Assembly (NCBI GenBank): GCA_030430875.1
Contig: JAUIKI010000039.1
Span: 1 to 8,997 of the forward strand
Source: Gammaproteobacteria bacterium
Lineage (GTDB): Bacteria; Pseudomonadota; Gammaproteobacteria; Pseudomonadales; JAUIKI01
Length of the DNA stretch: 8,997 nt
Direction: 5' to 3'
Shown piece after piece: positions 1 to 7,125 of the stretch. Numbering within the stretch: the stretch's first letter is position 1; the number at the start of each line of letters is the position of its first letter. The position numbers were made by a program, and so were the translations under genes. The notes beneath the pieces were generated by a model, which searched no databases, was not told the DNA's origin, and was given only the letters and a program-made list of their open reading frames with translations.

Positions 1-2
1 TG

Positions 3-1451
3 GTATTTGAAACGGCAAAAGGCTTTGTGAAAGGTAAAGCTGGGCCTAACTACCCATCACCTGTTGAAGCTATCAAAGCCATTCAGAAACACGCATCAAT
101 GGAGCGTGATAAGGCATTAGAAGTCGAAGCACAACATTTTATTAAGATGGCAAAAACCAGTGTTTCTCGAAATTTAATTGGGCTATTTTTAAATGATCAA
201 GCCCTGAAGAAAACAGCAAAAGGGTACGAAAAAACAGCTCAACCTGTCACTCGAGCCGCAGTTTTAGGTGCTGGCATCATGGGTGGTGGAATTGCCTATC
301 AGTCCGCCTACAAAGGCACGCCTATCATCATGAAAGATATTAATCAGCAAGCTATTCAAGCTGGTTTTGATGAAGCAACAAAATTGCTCACCAAGCAAGT
401 TGAACGCAAGCGTATGACGGCTGAAAAAATGGCCCATGTGCTAAACACCATCCAACCAAGCTTGAGCTACGGTGACTTCAACACTGTCGATTTCATTGTA
501 GAAGCCGTTGTTGAAAACCCAAAAATTAAACAGCAAGTATTGGCAGAAGTTGAAAGTCATGTTGGAGAAGACACTATCATTTCTTCAAACACTTCCACTA
601 TTTCCATCAACCTGCTTGCAGAAGCACTCAAACGCCCAGAAAATTTCTGTGGTATGCATTTTTTCAACCCAGTACACAAAATGCCATTGGTTGAGGTGAT
701 TCGTGGCGCAAAAACTTCAGAAAAAGCCATTGCAACCACAGTAACCTACGCTAAATCAATGGGAAAAACACCCGTCGTTGTCAATGACTGCCCTGGATTT
801 CTAGTCAACCGAATTTTATTTCCTTACTTTGGTGGCTTTACTGGGCTTGTGCAACATGGTATTGATTTTCAACGCATTGATTCAATCATGACTAAGTTTG
901 GTTGGCCAATGGGTCCAGCTTATTTATTAGATGTTGTAGGAATTGACACTGCTAATCATGCAGGCGCCGTGATGGCAGATGGCTTTCCTGATCGCATGAA
1001 ATATGATATGAAAACTGCCATTGATGTCATGTTTGAAAACAAACGCTTTGGTCAAAAAAATCAGCTTGGATTCTATGTATACGAGACTGATAAAAAAGGC
1101 AAGCCTAAGAAAAGTGTCGATGAAACAGTTTATCAGTTAATTGAGCCAATCATTACAGAGCGACTTGAACTCTCGGATGAACAAATTATCGAACGCATGA
1201 TGATTCCACTTTGTATCGAAACAGTTCGCTGCCTAGAAGATAACATTGTCGAATCGCCTGCTGATGCAGATATGGGCTTGATTTTTGGTATTGGCTTCCC
1301 GCCATTTCGAGGAGGCGCTCTGCGTTACCTAGATGAAATTGGCATGGCTAAATTCTGTGAAATGGCTGATCAATATGCTGATCTTGGGCCACTTTATCAT
1401 CCAACTGATGGTATGCGTGATATGGCAAAATCAAACAAAACTTTTTTCTAA
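3..1451 (+). CDS. fadB: Fatty acid oxidation complex alpha subunit FadB, C-terminal part (partial at window start)
   Basis: This is the 3-hydroxyacyl-CoA dehydrogenase part of the bifunctional FadB. The family's full enzyme (about 720 residues) hydrates enoyl-CoA and then oxidises L-3-hydroxyacyl-CoA with NAD+ in cytoplasmic beta-oxidation. The frame is open from base 3, giving 482 visible residues, so the N-terminal hydratase/isomerase domain (about 230 residues) lies outside the window; the GTG at base 27 is only an internal Val codon. Visible residue 89 begins the NAD-binding loop GAGIMGGG. His219 in CGMHFFNP aligns with the catalytic His450 of E. coli FadB, with Glu231 and Asn269 at the expected distances. 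The second dehydrogenase C-terminal repeat follows, with the conserved GFPPFRGGA near its end. The C-terminus (NKTFF) is shorter than in E. coli. The stop lies 25 bp before fadA, an operon arrangement. Identification is firm. Confidence 0.97.
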   Translation, partial: VFETAKGFVKGKAGPNYPSPVEAIKAIQKHASMERDKALEVEAQHFIKMAKTSVSRNLIGLFLNDQALKKTAKGYEKTAQPVTRAAVLGAGIMGGGIAYQSAYKGTPIIMKDINQQAIQAGFDEATKLLTKQVERKRMTAEKMAHVLNTIQPSLSYGDFNTVDFIVEAVVENPKIKQQVLAEVESHVGEDTIISSNTSTISINLLAEALKRPENFCGMHFFNPVHKMPLVEVIRGAKTSEKAIATTVTYAKSMGKTPVVVNDCPGFLVNRILFPYFGGFTGLVQHGIDFQRIDSIMTKFGWPMGPAYLLDVVGIDTANHAGAVMADGFPDRMKYDMKTAIDVMFENKRFGQKNQLGFYVYETDKKGKPKKSVDETVYQLIEPIITERLELSDEQIIERMMIPLCIETVRCLEDNIVESPADADMGLIFGIGFPPFRGGALRYLDEIGMAKFCEMADQYADLGPLYHPTDGMRDMAKSNKTFF

Positions 1452-1465
1452 TAAAGCTTTATTAG
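1448..1465. repeat. Perfect 18-bp palindrome at the fadB-fadA junction
   Basis: CTAATAAAGCTTTATTAG is exactly self-complementary. It overlaps the fadB stop codon (1449-1451), and its last base is the first base of the fadA ribosome binding site. In RNA it could fold as a 7-bp stem with an AGCU loop directly before the Shine-Dalgarno sequence. A double-stranded operator is the other reading. No U-run follows, so it is not an intrinsic terminator. The symmetry is seen directly; any function is inference. Confidence 0.6.
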
Positions 1466-1470
1466 TGGAG
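1465..1470 (+). promoter_or_regulatory. Ribosome binding site of fadA
   Basis: GTGGAG lies six bases before the ATG at 1477. It fixes the fadA start there rather than at in-frame codons further upstream that lie inside fadB. Confidence 0.75.
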
Positions 1471-1476
1471 ATACTG

Positions 1477-2652
1477 ATGAATTTAAATCCAAAAGATGCT
1501 GTAGTAATTGACTGTGTTAGATCCCCAATGGGACGCTCTCGAGGTGGGATGTTTCGCAATGTTCGTGCTGAAAACCTATCTGCTGCCTTAATCAACGCAT
1601 TGTTCGCGCGTAATCCAAAGCTCAATCCAGCCGACGTTGAAGATGTCATTTGGGGCTGTGTCAATCAAACCAAAGAACAAGGCTTTAACGTAGCACGCCA
1701 CCTGTCGTTGATGACAGATATTCCCCACACTGCTGCTGGACAAACAGTTAACCGATTGTGTGGCTCTTCAATGCAAGCTATTCACTCTGCCGCGCAAGCC
1801 ATCATGACTAATAATGGGGATTTCTTTGTAATCGGAGGTGTTGAACACATGGGTCATGTTGAAATGACACATGGCGTTAATCTAAACCCTGCTTCAAGCA
1901 AATATTTCGCTAAGGCATCAAATATGATGGGACTCACCGCTGAAATGCTAGGCAAGATGCATGGCATCACTCGCCAGCAACAAGACGAATTTGCAGCAAG
2001 GTCACATCGGTTAGCGCATGAAGCAACGCTTCAAGGTCGTTACAACAACGAAATTGTTCCTATTGAAGGACATGATGCCAACGGTTTCAAAATTTTATGT
2101 GAAACGGATGAAGTCATACGCCCAGATACAACTGTTGAAAAGCTTGCTGCTCTCAAGCCAGTGTTTGACCCCAAAGGTGGTACCGTCACAGCTGGTACGT
2201 CATCAGCAATTTCTGATGGTGCGTCAGCAATGGTCATTATGTCAGCAGAAAAAGCACAAGCGCTAGGAATCACACCAATAGCGCGAATTAAAGCCATGGC
2301 TGTTGCAGGCGTTGACCCAGCAATCATGGGCTATGGGCCTGTACCAGCAACTAAGAAAGCGCTTGCGCGCGCTGGATTGAGCATCGATGATATTGATTTT
2401 ATTGAATTAAACGAAGCATTTGCAGCGCAAAGCTTACCGGTTATCAAAGACTTAAAGTTGCAAGATAAAATCGAAGAAAAAATCAATCTCAATGGTGGCG
2501 CTATTGCGCTTGGACATCCACTGGGATGTTCTGGTGCTAGAATCAGCACAACGTTACTCAATATCATGCAAGCAAAAGGTGGCACACTTGGACTAGCGAC
2601 TATGTGTATTGGCCTTGGTCAAGGCATTGCTACAATTTTTGAGCGTGTATGA
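1477..2652 (+). CDS. fadA: 3-ketoacyl-CoA thiolase FadA (beta subunit of the fatty acid oxidation complex)
   Basis: FadA cleaves 3-ketoacyl-CoA with CoA to release acetyl-CoA, the last step of each beta-oxidation round, and assembles with FadB into an alpha2beta2 complex. The protein has 391 residues, against 387 in E. coli, and aligns along its whole length. The nucleophilic Cys95 sits in NRLCGSSMQ. The NEAF motif is at 312-315, His347 is in GHPLGCSGAR and Cys377 is in CIGLGQG, so the full thiolase catalytic set is present. I chose the ATG at 1477 because a GTGGAG site precedes it and the N-terminus then matches the family (VVIDCVRSPMGRS); the frame stays open further upstream only because it overlaps fadB. 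It is probably cotranscribed with fadB. A strong hairpin begins 21 bp after the stop. Nothing looks broken. Confidence 0.97.
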   Translation: MNLNPKDAVVIDCVRSPMGRSRGGMFRNVRAENLSAALINALFARNPKLNPADVEDVIWGCVNQTKEQGFNVARHLSLMTDIPHTAAGQTVNRLCGSSMQAIHSAAQAIMTNNGDFFVIGGVEHMGHVEMTHGVNLNPASSKYFAKASNMMGLTAEMLGKMHGITRQQQDEFAARSHRLAHEATLQGRYNNEIVPIEGHDANGFKILCETDEVIRPDTTVEKLAALKPVFDPKGGTVTAGTSSAISDGASAMVIMSAEKAQALGITPIARIKAMAVAGVDPAIMGYGPVPATKKALARAGLSIDDIDFIELNEAFAAQSLPVIKDLKLQDKIEEKINLNGGAIALGHPLGCSGARISTTLLNIMQAKGGTLGLATMCIGLGQGIATIFERV

Positions 2653-2673
2653 TTTCAGTATTGCTCTTAATTA

Positions 2674-2702
2674 TCACTGGACTGCAAAATGCAGTCCAGT
2701 GA
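2674..2702 (+). terminator. Perfect 13-bp stem-loop after fadA, without a U-tract
   Basis: TCACTGGACTGCA (2674-2686), loop AAA, then its exact complement (2690-2702). It starts 21 bp after the fadA stop. The next bases (CTTAAAGTG) are not T-rich, so it lacks the usual intrinsic terminator tail. It may end the fadBA message with help from a factor, or protect its 3' end from exonucleases. The stem is certain; the terminator role is moderately likely. Confidence 0.55.
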
Positions 2703-2748
2703 CTTAAAGTGAGACATTCGCATCGCTAATTTCAATACTTTTAAAGCA

Positions 2749-2790
2749 AATAAGAAACAGAATTTACCGTCAAAAAGCATGTTTCTTATT
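2749..2790. repeat. 11-bp inverted repeat followed by a T-run, between fadA and topA
   Basis: AATAAGAAACA (2749-2759) and its exact complement (2780-2790) are separated by 20 bases. ATTTTTA follows on the + strand. It could be a weak, AT-rich terminator backing up the hairpin at 2674-2702. It also overlaps the -10 of a candidate topA promoter, so an operator is possible. The repeat is seen directly; its role is open. Confidence 0.4.
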
Positions 2791-2792
2791 AT
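2763..2792 (+). promoter_or_regulatory. Candidate sigma70-type promoter for topA
   Basis: TTTACC, 18 bases, then TATTAT would start RNA near 2799 and leave a leader of about 90 bases. A competing pair is TTGCGT (2821-2826), 17 bases, TATCTT (2844-2849). Neither is close to consensus. Some promoter is expected here because the fadA hairpin separates the two transcription units. Confidence 0.25.
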
Positions 2793-2889
2793 TTTTATGC
2801 ACAATAAAAGTCATTAGACATTGCGTTCAGAAGTTTCATAGTCTATCTTCAAACACATTTAATTTGTGAAATAGGGTTGCATTGAGAAA

Positions 2890-5523
2890 ATGGGAAGATC
2901 TCTCGTCATAGTTGAATCACCAGCTAAAGCAAAAACGATAAATAAATACCTTGGTAAAGATTTTATCGTTAAATCCAGCATTGGCCACATTCGTGACCTA
3001 CCCAAAGGCAAGTCAGAAAAAAGTGCTGCTGATTTGAAAGAGCGCGCTAAAAAAGCCGCAGAAGTTCGAAAACTTTCTCCTGAAGCAAAAGCTATCCACA
3101 AAAAGCAAAAAGCAAAAGAACAACTGGTTCGCAGCATGGGCATTGATCCAGAAAATGACTGGGATGCTAACTACGAAATTTTACCAGACAAACAAAAAGT
3201 CATTTCAGAATTAACCAAATTAGCTAAAAATGCTGATTATATTTATCTCGCGACTGATCTTGATCGAGAAGGAGAAGCCATCGCATGGCATTTACGAGAA
3301 GTCATTGGCGGGGATGATGAAAAATTCCGTCGCGTTGTATTTAATGAAATCACCAAAAAGGCTATAAAAAAAGCATTTGATCAACCTGGGCAATTAGACA
3401 TGAATCATGTACATGCCCAGCAAGCACGTCGTTTTCTCGACCGTGTAGTAGGATTTATGCTGTCTCCTTTGTTGTGGGAGAAAATTGCTCGAGGGCTATC
3501 AGCTGGTAGAGTGCAATCAGTTGCCGTAAAACTGATCGTTGAACGTGAACGTGAAATCAGAGCATTTATTCCAGAAGAATATTGGGAGATTCATGCCGAT
3601 TTAGCACATGAGAAAACACCAGCCATTCAATTCCAAGTCAGTAAAGAAGCGAATAAAGCCTTTCGACCAACCAATGAAGCCTCAGCAAAAAAAGCAGCTG
3701 ACACCTTAAAAAAGGCTGACTTCTTTCTCAAAGAGCGAATTGATAAACCCACATCAAGCAGACCAAATCCGCCTTTAATTACGTCAACGTTACAACAAGC
3801 TTCAAGCACACGCCTTGGATTTGGTGTAAAGAAGACTATGTTACTAGCTCAACGCCTATATGAAGCAGGCTTAATAACTTATATGCGAACTGATTCAACG
3901 AATATCAGCACTGATGCAATCCATCAATGTCGAGATTTAATTCAATCAGCATTTGGGGATGCCTATTTACCCGAAAAACCTATTTTTTATCGCGCCAAAT
4001 CAACGGCTCAAGAAGCACATGAAGCAATTCGACCCACTGATCTTTCCATTAAGTCTGACGCTTTATCTGGCGTTGAAAATGATGCCAAAAAACTTTATGA
4101 CTTAATTTGGCGCCAGTTTGTTGCGTGCCAAATGTCGCCTGCTGAATATCTAAGCACCACATTAATTGTTGAAGCTGATGTCTTTGAACTGCGCGCCAAA
4201 GGCCGTATTTTGAAATTTGACGGCTACACCAAAGTATTTAATGCCATTAGCAAGAAAGATGACGACATTGTCCTACCAGACATTAAAGTACAAACGAAAC
4301 TTGACTTAGAAAAACTGCTTCCAAGTCAACATTTCACCAAACCTCTCGCGCGTTATTCTGAAGCAAGTCTCGTCAAAGAGCTTGAAAAACGTGGCATTGG
4401 TCGCCCTTCAACCTATGCAAACATTATTTCGACGATTCAAGATCGCGGATATGTCCAACTAAATAAACGTCGATTCTATGCCCAGAAAATTGGAGAAATT
4501 GTTGCCGAACGCTTACAAGAAAATTTTGAGCACTTGATGAGTTATGATTTTACAGCAAGACTTGAAGACCTGCTCGACAAAATTGCAAACTCCCAAGCTA
4601 ATTGGAAAATGGTTTTAAATGAATTTTATGCTGATTTTTCTAATAAGCTTTCACTAGCATATGATGAAACATCAGGTATGCGCAGCAATAAGCCCATTGA
4701 GATTGATGTTCCTTGTCCAAGTTGCAAAAGACCCATGCAAATCCGTACAGCAAGTACCGGCGTATTTTTGGGTTGTTCTGGCTATGCACTGCCGCCAAAA
4801 GAACGCTGTAAAACCACTATGAATCTTATCCCAGGTGATGAGGCAATCGTAGACATTGAAGAAGATGAAGAAGCTGAATCCAAGCTTCTGCGCTTGAAAC
4901 GTCGATGTAAAACTTGCTCTACTGCCATGGAAAGCTATTTAATTGATGAAAAACGCAAAATTCATATCTGCGGTAATAACCCAGACTGTTCAGGCTATGA
5001 AATTGAAGAAGGACAATTCAAAATCAAAGGCTATGAAGGACCTGTCATAACATGTGATAAATGCGAATCTAACATGCAATTAAAGGCCGGGCGATTTGGT
5101 AAATATTTTGGCTGCACAAACGCGGACTGTAAAAATACGCGGAAATTATTGCGAAATGGTGAGGCAGCGCCACCAAAATCTGATCCAGTTCCAATGCCAG
5201 AACTTAGATGCGAAAAATCGGATGATTTTTTCATATTACGTGACGGCGCAGCAGGCTTATTTTTGGCAGCAAGTCAATTTCCCAAACACCGTGAGACACG
5301 AGCACCCCTTCTAGAAGAGCTGCTCGCTCATAAAGATGAAATTCCTGAGAAATATCAATTTTTGCTCAATGGGCCACTTACTGATCCGAAAGGAAACAAA
5401 ACAATTATCCGCTATAGTCGAAAACTTAAGCAGCAATATCTGATGACGGAAGAAAACAAAAAAGCGACAAAGTGGAAAGCTTACTTTAAAAATAATACCT
5501 GGCAAACAGAAACAGTTAAATAA
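2890..5523 (+). CDS. topA: DNA topoisomerase I (type IA)
   Basis: Type IA topoisomerase relaxes negative supercoils by cutting one strand through a 5'-phosphotyrosine. The 877 residues align end to end with E. coli TopA (865). The Toprim domain has Glu9 in VESPAK and the metal-binding DLDRE at 123-127. The catalytic Tyr331 is in TYMRTDS, and the GRPSTYA motif follows in the core. Three C4 zinc ribbons come next: Cys609/612/629/640, 673/676/694/700 and 722/725/742/747. Further C-terminal ribbon-like sequence without cysteines ends the protein, as in E. coli. The Lys/Ala-rich stretch at about 40-80 is some 12 residues longer than in E. coli. An in-frame TAG at 2872 excludes a longer start. The ribosome binding site is weak (AGGG at 2873-2876, 13 bases away; GAG closer). 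I see no clear terminator after it. Confidence 0.98.
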   Translation: MGRSLVIVESPAKAKTINKYLGKDFIVKSSIGHIRDLPKGKSEKSAADLKERAKKAAEVRKLSPEAKAIHKKQKAKEQLVRSMGIDPENDWDANYEILPDKQKVISELTKLAKNADYIYLATDLDREGEAIAWHLREVIGGDDEKFRRVVFNEITKKAIKKAFDQPGQLDMNHVHAQQARRFLDRVVGFMLSPLLWEKIARGLSAGRVQSVAVKLIVEREREIRAFIPEEYWEIHADLAHEKTPAIQFQVSKEANKAFRPTNEASAKKAADTLKKADFFLKERIDKPTSSRPNPPLITSTLQQASSTRLGFGVKKTMLLAQRLYEAGLITYMRTDSTNISTDAIHQCRDLIQSAFGDAYLPEKPIFYRAKSTAQEAHEAIRPTDLSIKSDALSGVENDAKKLYDLIWRQFVACQMSPAEYLSTTLIVEADVFELRAKGRILKFDGYTKVFNAISKKDDDIVLPDIKVQTKLDLEKLLPSQHFTKPLARYSEASLVKELEKRGIGRPSTYANIISTIQDRGYVQLNKRRFYAQKIGEIVAERLQENFEHLMSYDFTARLEDLLDKIANSQANWKMVLNEFYADFSNKLSLAYDETSGMRSNKPIEIDVPCPSCKRPMQIRTASTGVFLGCSGYALPPKERCKTTMNLIPGDEAIVDIEEDEEAESKLLRLKRRCKTCSTAMESYLIDEKRKIHICGNNPDCSGYEIEEGQFKIKGYEGPVITCDKCESNMQLKAGRFGKYFGCTNADCKNTRKLLRNGEAAPPKSDPVPMPELRCEKSDDFFILRDGAAGLFLAASQFPKHRETRAPLLEELLAHKDEIPEKYQFLLNGPLTDPKGNKTIIRYSRKLKQQYLMTEENKKATKWKAYFKNNTWQTETVK

Positions 5524-5528
5524 AGGTC

Positions 5529-5557
5529 GTGTAAATTATCGTCGGTGAACCTATAAT
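5529..5557 (+). promoter_or_regulatory. Candidate promoter upstream of the small cysteine-rich gene
   Basis: A consensus -10 TATAAT (5552-5557) lies 17 bases after GTGTAA (5529-5534), which matches only half of the -35 consensus. RNA would start near 5564, about 100 bases before the ATG at 5664. Confidence 0.35.
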
Positions 5558-5596
5558 AATCCGTTTGCTGATGTTTATAGAGTGAGTCGTCTTCAT

Positions 5597-5625
5597 TTGA
5601 TAGCCCTATGATGTATGCTTATCTA
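5597..5625 (+). promoter_or_regulatory. Alternative promoter closer to the small cysteine-rich gene
   Basis: TTGATA (5597-5602, five of six matches to the -35) is followed after 17 bases by TATCTA, a weak -10. It would give a leader of about 30 bases. It competes with the TATAAT site further upstream, and only a transcript start map could choose. Confidence 0.25.
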
Positions 5626-5653
5626 CGACAGTCCCTAAAAATTAAATTGTTTT

Positions 5654-5657
5654 GGAG
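5654..5657 (+). promoter_or_regulatory. Ribosome binding site deciding the small gene's start
   Basis: GGAG six bases before the ATG at 5664. The in-frame TTG at 5652 overlaps this site, so it is not the start. Confidence 0.75.
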
Positions 5658-5663
5658 AACCTT

Positions 5664-5873
5664 ATGAGAAAACTTTCAATTCTTATGACAATTCTTTTAT
5701 TGACTGCATTCACAGCAAATAATGCAAATGCTGAGTGGTTATGGTGCATTGGAAACCCAAAAACGGGTGGCTCTTTCCTATGTTGCAATAAGAGTTTTTG
5801 CATGGCGAATAATATTAAGAAGGGCGAGCTTTGGACATGCTACAAAGGAATAACAGCATGCGAGAAGGATTGA
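5664..5873 (+). CDS. Small exported cysteine-rich protein of unknown function
   Basis: I do not recognise this 69-residue protein. Residues 1-23 form a textbook Sec signal peptide: MRK, a hydrophobic core ILMTILLLTAF, and an ANA cleavage site before Glu24. The predicted mature chain has 46 residues with six cysteines (28, 40, 41, 46, 59 and 66), spaced C-x11-CC-x4-C-x12-C-x6-C. It also has three tryptophans and a slight net positive charge. An even number of cysteines in a small exported protein suggests three disulfides formed in the periplasm or outside the cell. There is no lipobox, CXXCH haem motif or second membrane segment. The GGAG six bases before the ATG, an AT-rich upstream region and the signal peptide argue for a real gene. 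It stands alone, convergent with lpxC. A small secreted effector, toxin-like peptide or envelope protein are all possible; none can be preferred from sequence. Confidence 0.8.
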   Translation: MRKLSILMTILLLTAFTANNANAEWLWCIGNPKTGGSFLCCNKSFCMANNIKKGELWTCYKGITACEKD

Positions 5874-6014
5874 CCTATAAAAAACATCATCAACAGAGTG
5901 TCGGCCATCGATTATAAATTAGCAACACTGCATCAAGCTTAAGCAAAAAAGTGTTTTAGCTGATTCGATGATTTTCTCTGGTTCTTCTATTTAAAAAACG
6001 TGGATGATTCTGAG

Positions 6015-6932
6015 TTAAGAAGGGGTTGTTAACACCGGGTTTAAATAAGAAATAGGAGCATGATTCGCCTCTTCAAAAACAACAACTTCCCAGGCATCAG
6101 GAGTAGCAATTAATTTTCTCAACAGCTTGTTATTGAGAGCATGTCCAGATTTATGACCAACAAATTCACCTATCAAACTTTTTCCAAGTAAATAAAGATC
6201 ACCAATTGCATCAAGAATCTTATGCTTCACAAACTCATCATCATAACGCAACCCGTCTTCATTCAGGACTCGATATTCATCTACCACAACTGCATTGTCT
6301 GAACTTCCACCTAAGGCAAGATTTTGGGAACGCAAATACTCAATGTCACGCATAAATCCAAACGTTCGTGCTCGACTGACTTCCTTAACAAAAGATGTAC
6401 TGGAAAAATCAATGCTAGCAAACTGGTTTCGATCGCGGAAAACAGGATGATCAAACTCAATAGCAAAGCTCACTTTAAATCCATTGAACGGCTTAAATGT
6501 TGCGGCTTTGTCCTCGTCTTTAACGCTGACTTCTTTTTTAATGCGAATAAATTGTTTTAGTGCAGCTTGCTCTTCTATACCAGCTGACTGAATCAGAAAC
6601 ACAAAAGGTCCTGCACTGCCATCCATAATTGGCACTTCAGGGCCGCTTACATCAACATAAGCGTTATCAATACCTAATCCAGCCATTGCCGAAAGTAAAT
6701 GCTCTACAGTGGAAACCTTAGCCCCGTCTTTCATCAATGAGGTGGATAACGTAGTCTCACCAACATTTTCAGCAATTGCAGGAATTTCAACAACAGGCTC
6801 AAGATCAGTCCGACAAAAAATAATACCTGTTCCAATCGGCGCAGGTCGCAATGTCAAAAATACCTTTTTACCAGTGTGTAGCCCCACTCCTGTGGCACGA
6901 ATTACAGTCTTAAGCGTCCTTTGTCTAATCAT
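6015..6932 (-). CDS. lpxC: UDP-3-O-acyl-N-acetylglucosamine deacetylase LpxC
   Basis: LpxC is the cytoplasmic zinc hydrolase that removes acetate from UDP-3-O-acyl-GlcNAc, the committed step of lipid A synthesis. The 305 residues match the E. coli enzyme (305) throughout. The zinc ligands are His78 (STVEH), His237 and Asp241 (VKHKILDAIGD). Glu77 is the catalytic base and His264 (KSGHALNN) the second catalytic residue. The conserved GVGLHTG and PIMDGSAGPF stretches are present. The start at 6932 gives the family N-terminus (MIRQRTLK) and has AAGAG a few bases upstream. It is last in the ftsA-ftsZ-lpxC order usual in gammaproteobacteria. A terminator after ftsZ and a promoter of its own suggest separate transcription. 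In E. coli LpxC level is set by FtsH proteolysis of its C-terminal tail; the tail here ends in different residues (VLTTPS). Confidence 0.98.
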   Translation of the reverse strand: MIRQRTLKTVIRATGVGLHTGKKVFLTLRPAPIGTGIIFCRTDLEPVVEIPAIAENVGETTLSTSLMKDGAKVSTVEHLLSAMAGLGIDNAYVDVSGPEVPIMDGSAGPFVFLIQSAGIEEQAALKQFIRIKKEVSVKDEDKAATFKPFNGFKVSFAIEFDHPVFRDRNQFASIDFSSTSFVKEVSRARTFGFMRDIEYLRSQNLALGGSSDNAVVVDEYRVLNEDGLRYDDEFVKHKILDAIGDLYLLGKSLIGEFVGHKSGHALNNKLLRKLIATPDAWEVVVFEEANHAPISYLNPVLTTPS

Positions 6933-6974
6933 TTTTGCTCTTAAAGTTAACCAATAACATGAAGTCGACTAGAG

Positions 6975-7004
6975 ATCATAGCAAAATTTATGGTGTAAAA
7001 TCAA
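6975..7004 (-). promoter_or_regulatory. Extended -10 promoter of lpxC
   Basis: Read on the - strand: TTGATT (7004-6999), 18 bases, then TATGAT (6980-6975) preceded by TGC, an extended -10. RNA would start near 6968, about 35 bases before the lpxC ATG. Its placement just after the ftsZ terminator supports it. The sequence upstream is AT-rich. Confidence 0.6.
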
Positions 7005-7068
7005 CCGATTATCTCTAAGAACTTAATTTATAGGCTTAATATGCCCAATATATCCATCATAATCCTCT

Positions 7069-7099
7069 AAAAAATTGACAGGCAGTTCCCTGCCCGTCA
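7069..7099 (-). terminator. Intrinsic terminator of ftsZ
   Basis: On the - strand TGACGGGCAG and CTGCCTGTCA form a 10-bp stem (one G-U pair) closed by a GGAA tetraloop, followed by A and six U residues. This is a canonical rho-independent terminator, 27 bases after the ftsZ stop. It separates the ftsZ message from lpxC. Confidence 0.9.
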
Positions 7100-7118
7100 C
7101 TAAAAGGAGATAGATATA
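7099..7118 (-). repeat. ftsZ 3' UTR segment complementary to the ftsZ ribosome binding site
   Basis: On the + strand this reads ACTAAAAGGAGA, T, AGATATA. The ftsZ leader on the - strand (8277-8259) reads ACTAAAAGGAGA, AGATATA. The two are inverted copies that match in 19 positions with a single extra base. In the ftsZ transcript this segment is therefore the complement of the leader. It lies between the stop codon and the terminator and abuts the terminator stem. Confidence 0.65.
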
Positions 7119-7125
7119 AATTGCT

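Noticed and set aside
1333..1476. Upstream extension of fadA from an ATG at 1333
   Set aside because: It overlaps fadB in another frame. Thiolases start at the position given by the ATG at 1477, which has its own ribosome site.
3010..3130. Lys/Ala-rich stretch (residues about 40-80) of TopA as an inserted domain
   Set aside because: E. coli TopA also has a variable, lysine-rich loop at this place. The extra length of about 12 residues is ordinary variation.
5652..5663. TTG start adding four residues to the small cysteine-rich protein
   Set aside because: The TTG overlaps the GGAG ribosome site that serves the ATG at 5664, and the extension would put an acidic residue ahead of the signal peptide.
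5896..5926. Possible hairpin (GTGTTG with CGACAC on the - strand) as an lpxC terminator
   Set aside because: Only six pairs including one G-U, a loop of about 19 bases, and the nearest U-run is about a dozen bases beyond the stem.
5936..5963. Imperfect inverted repeat GCTTAA / TTTAGC between the small gene and lpxC
   Set aside because: The arms contain a mismatch and are AT-rich, with no consistent terminator geometry on either strand.
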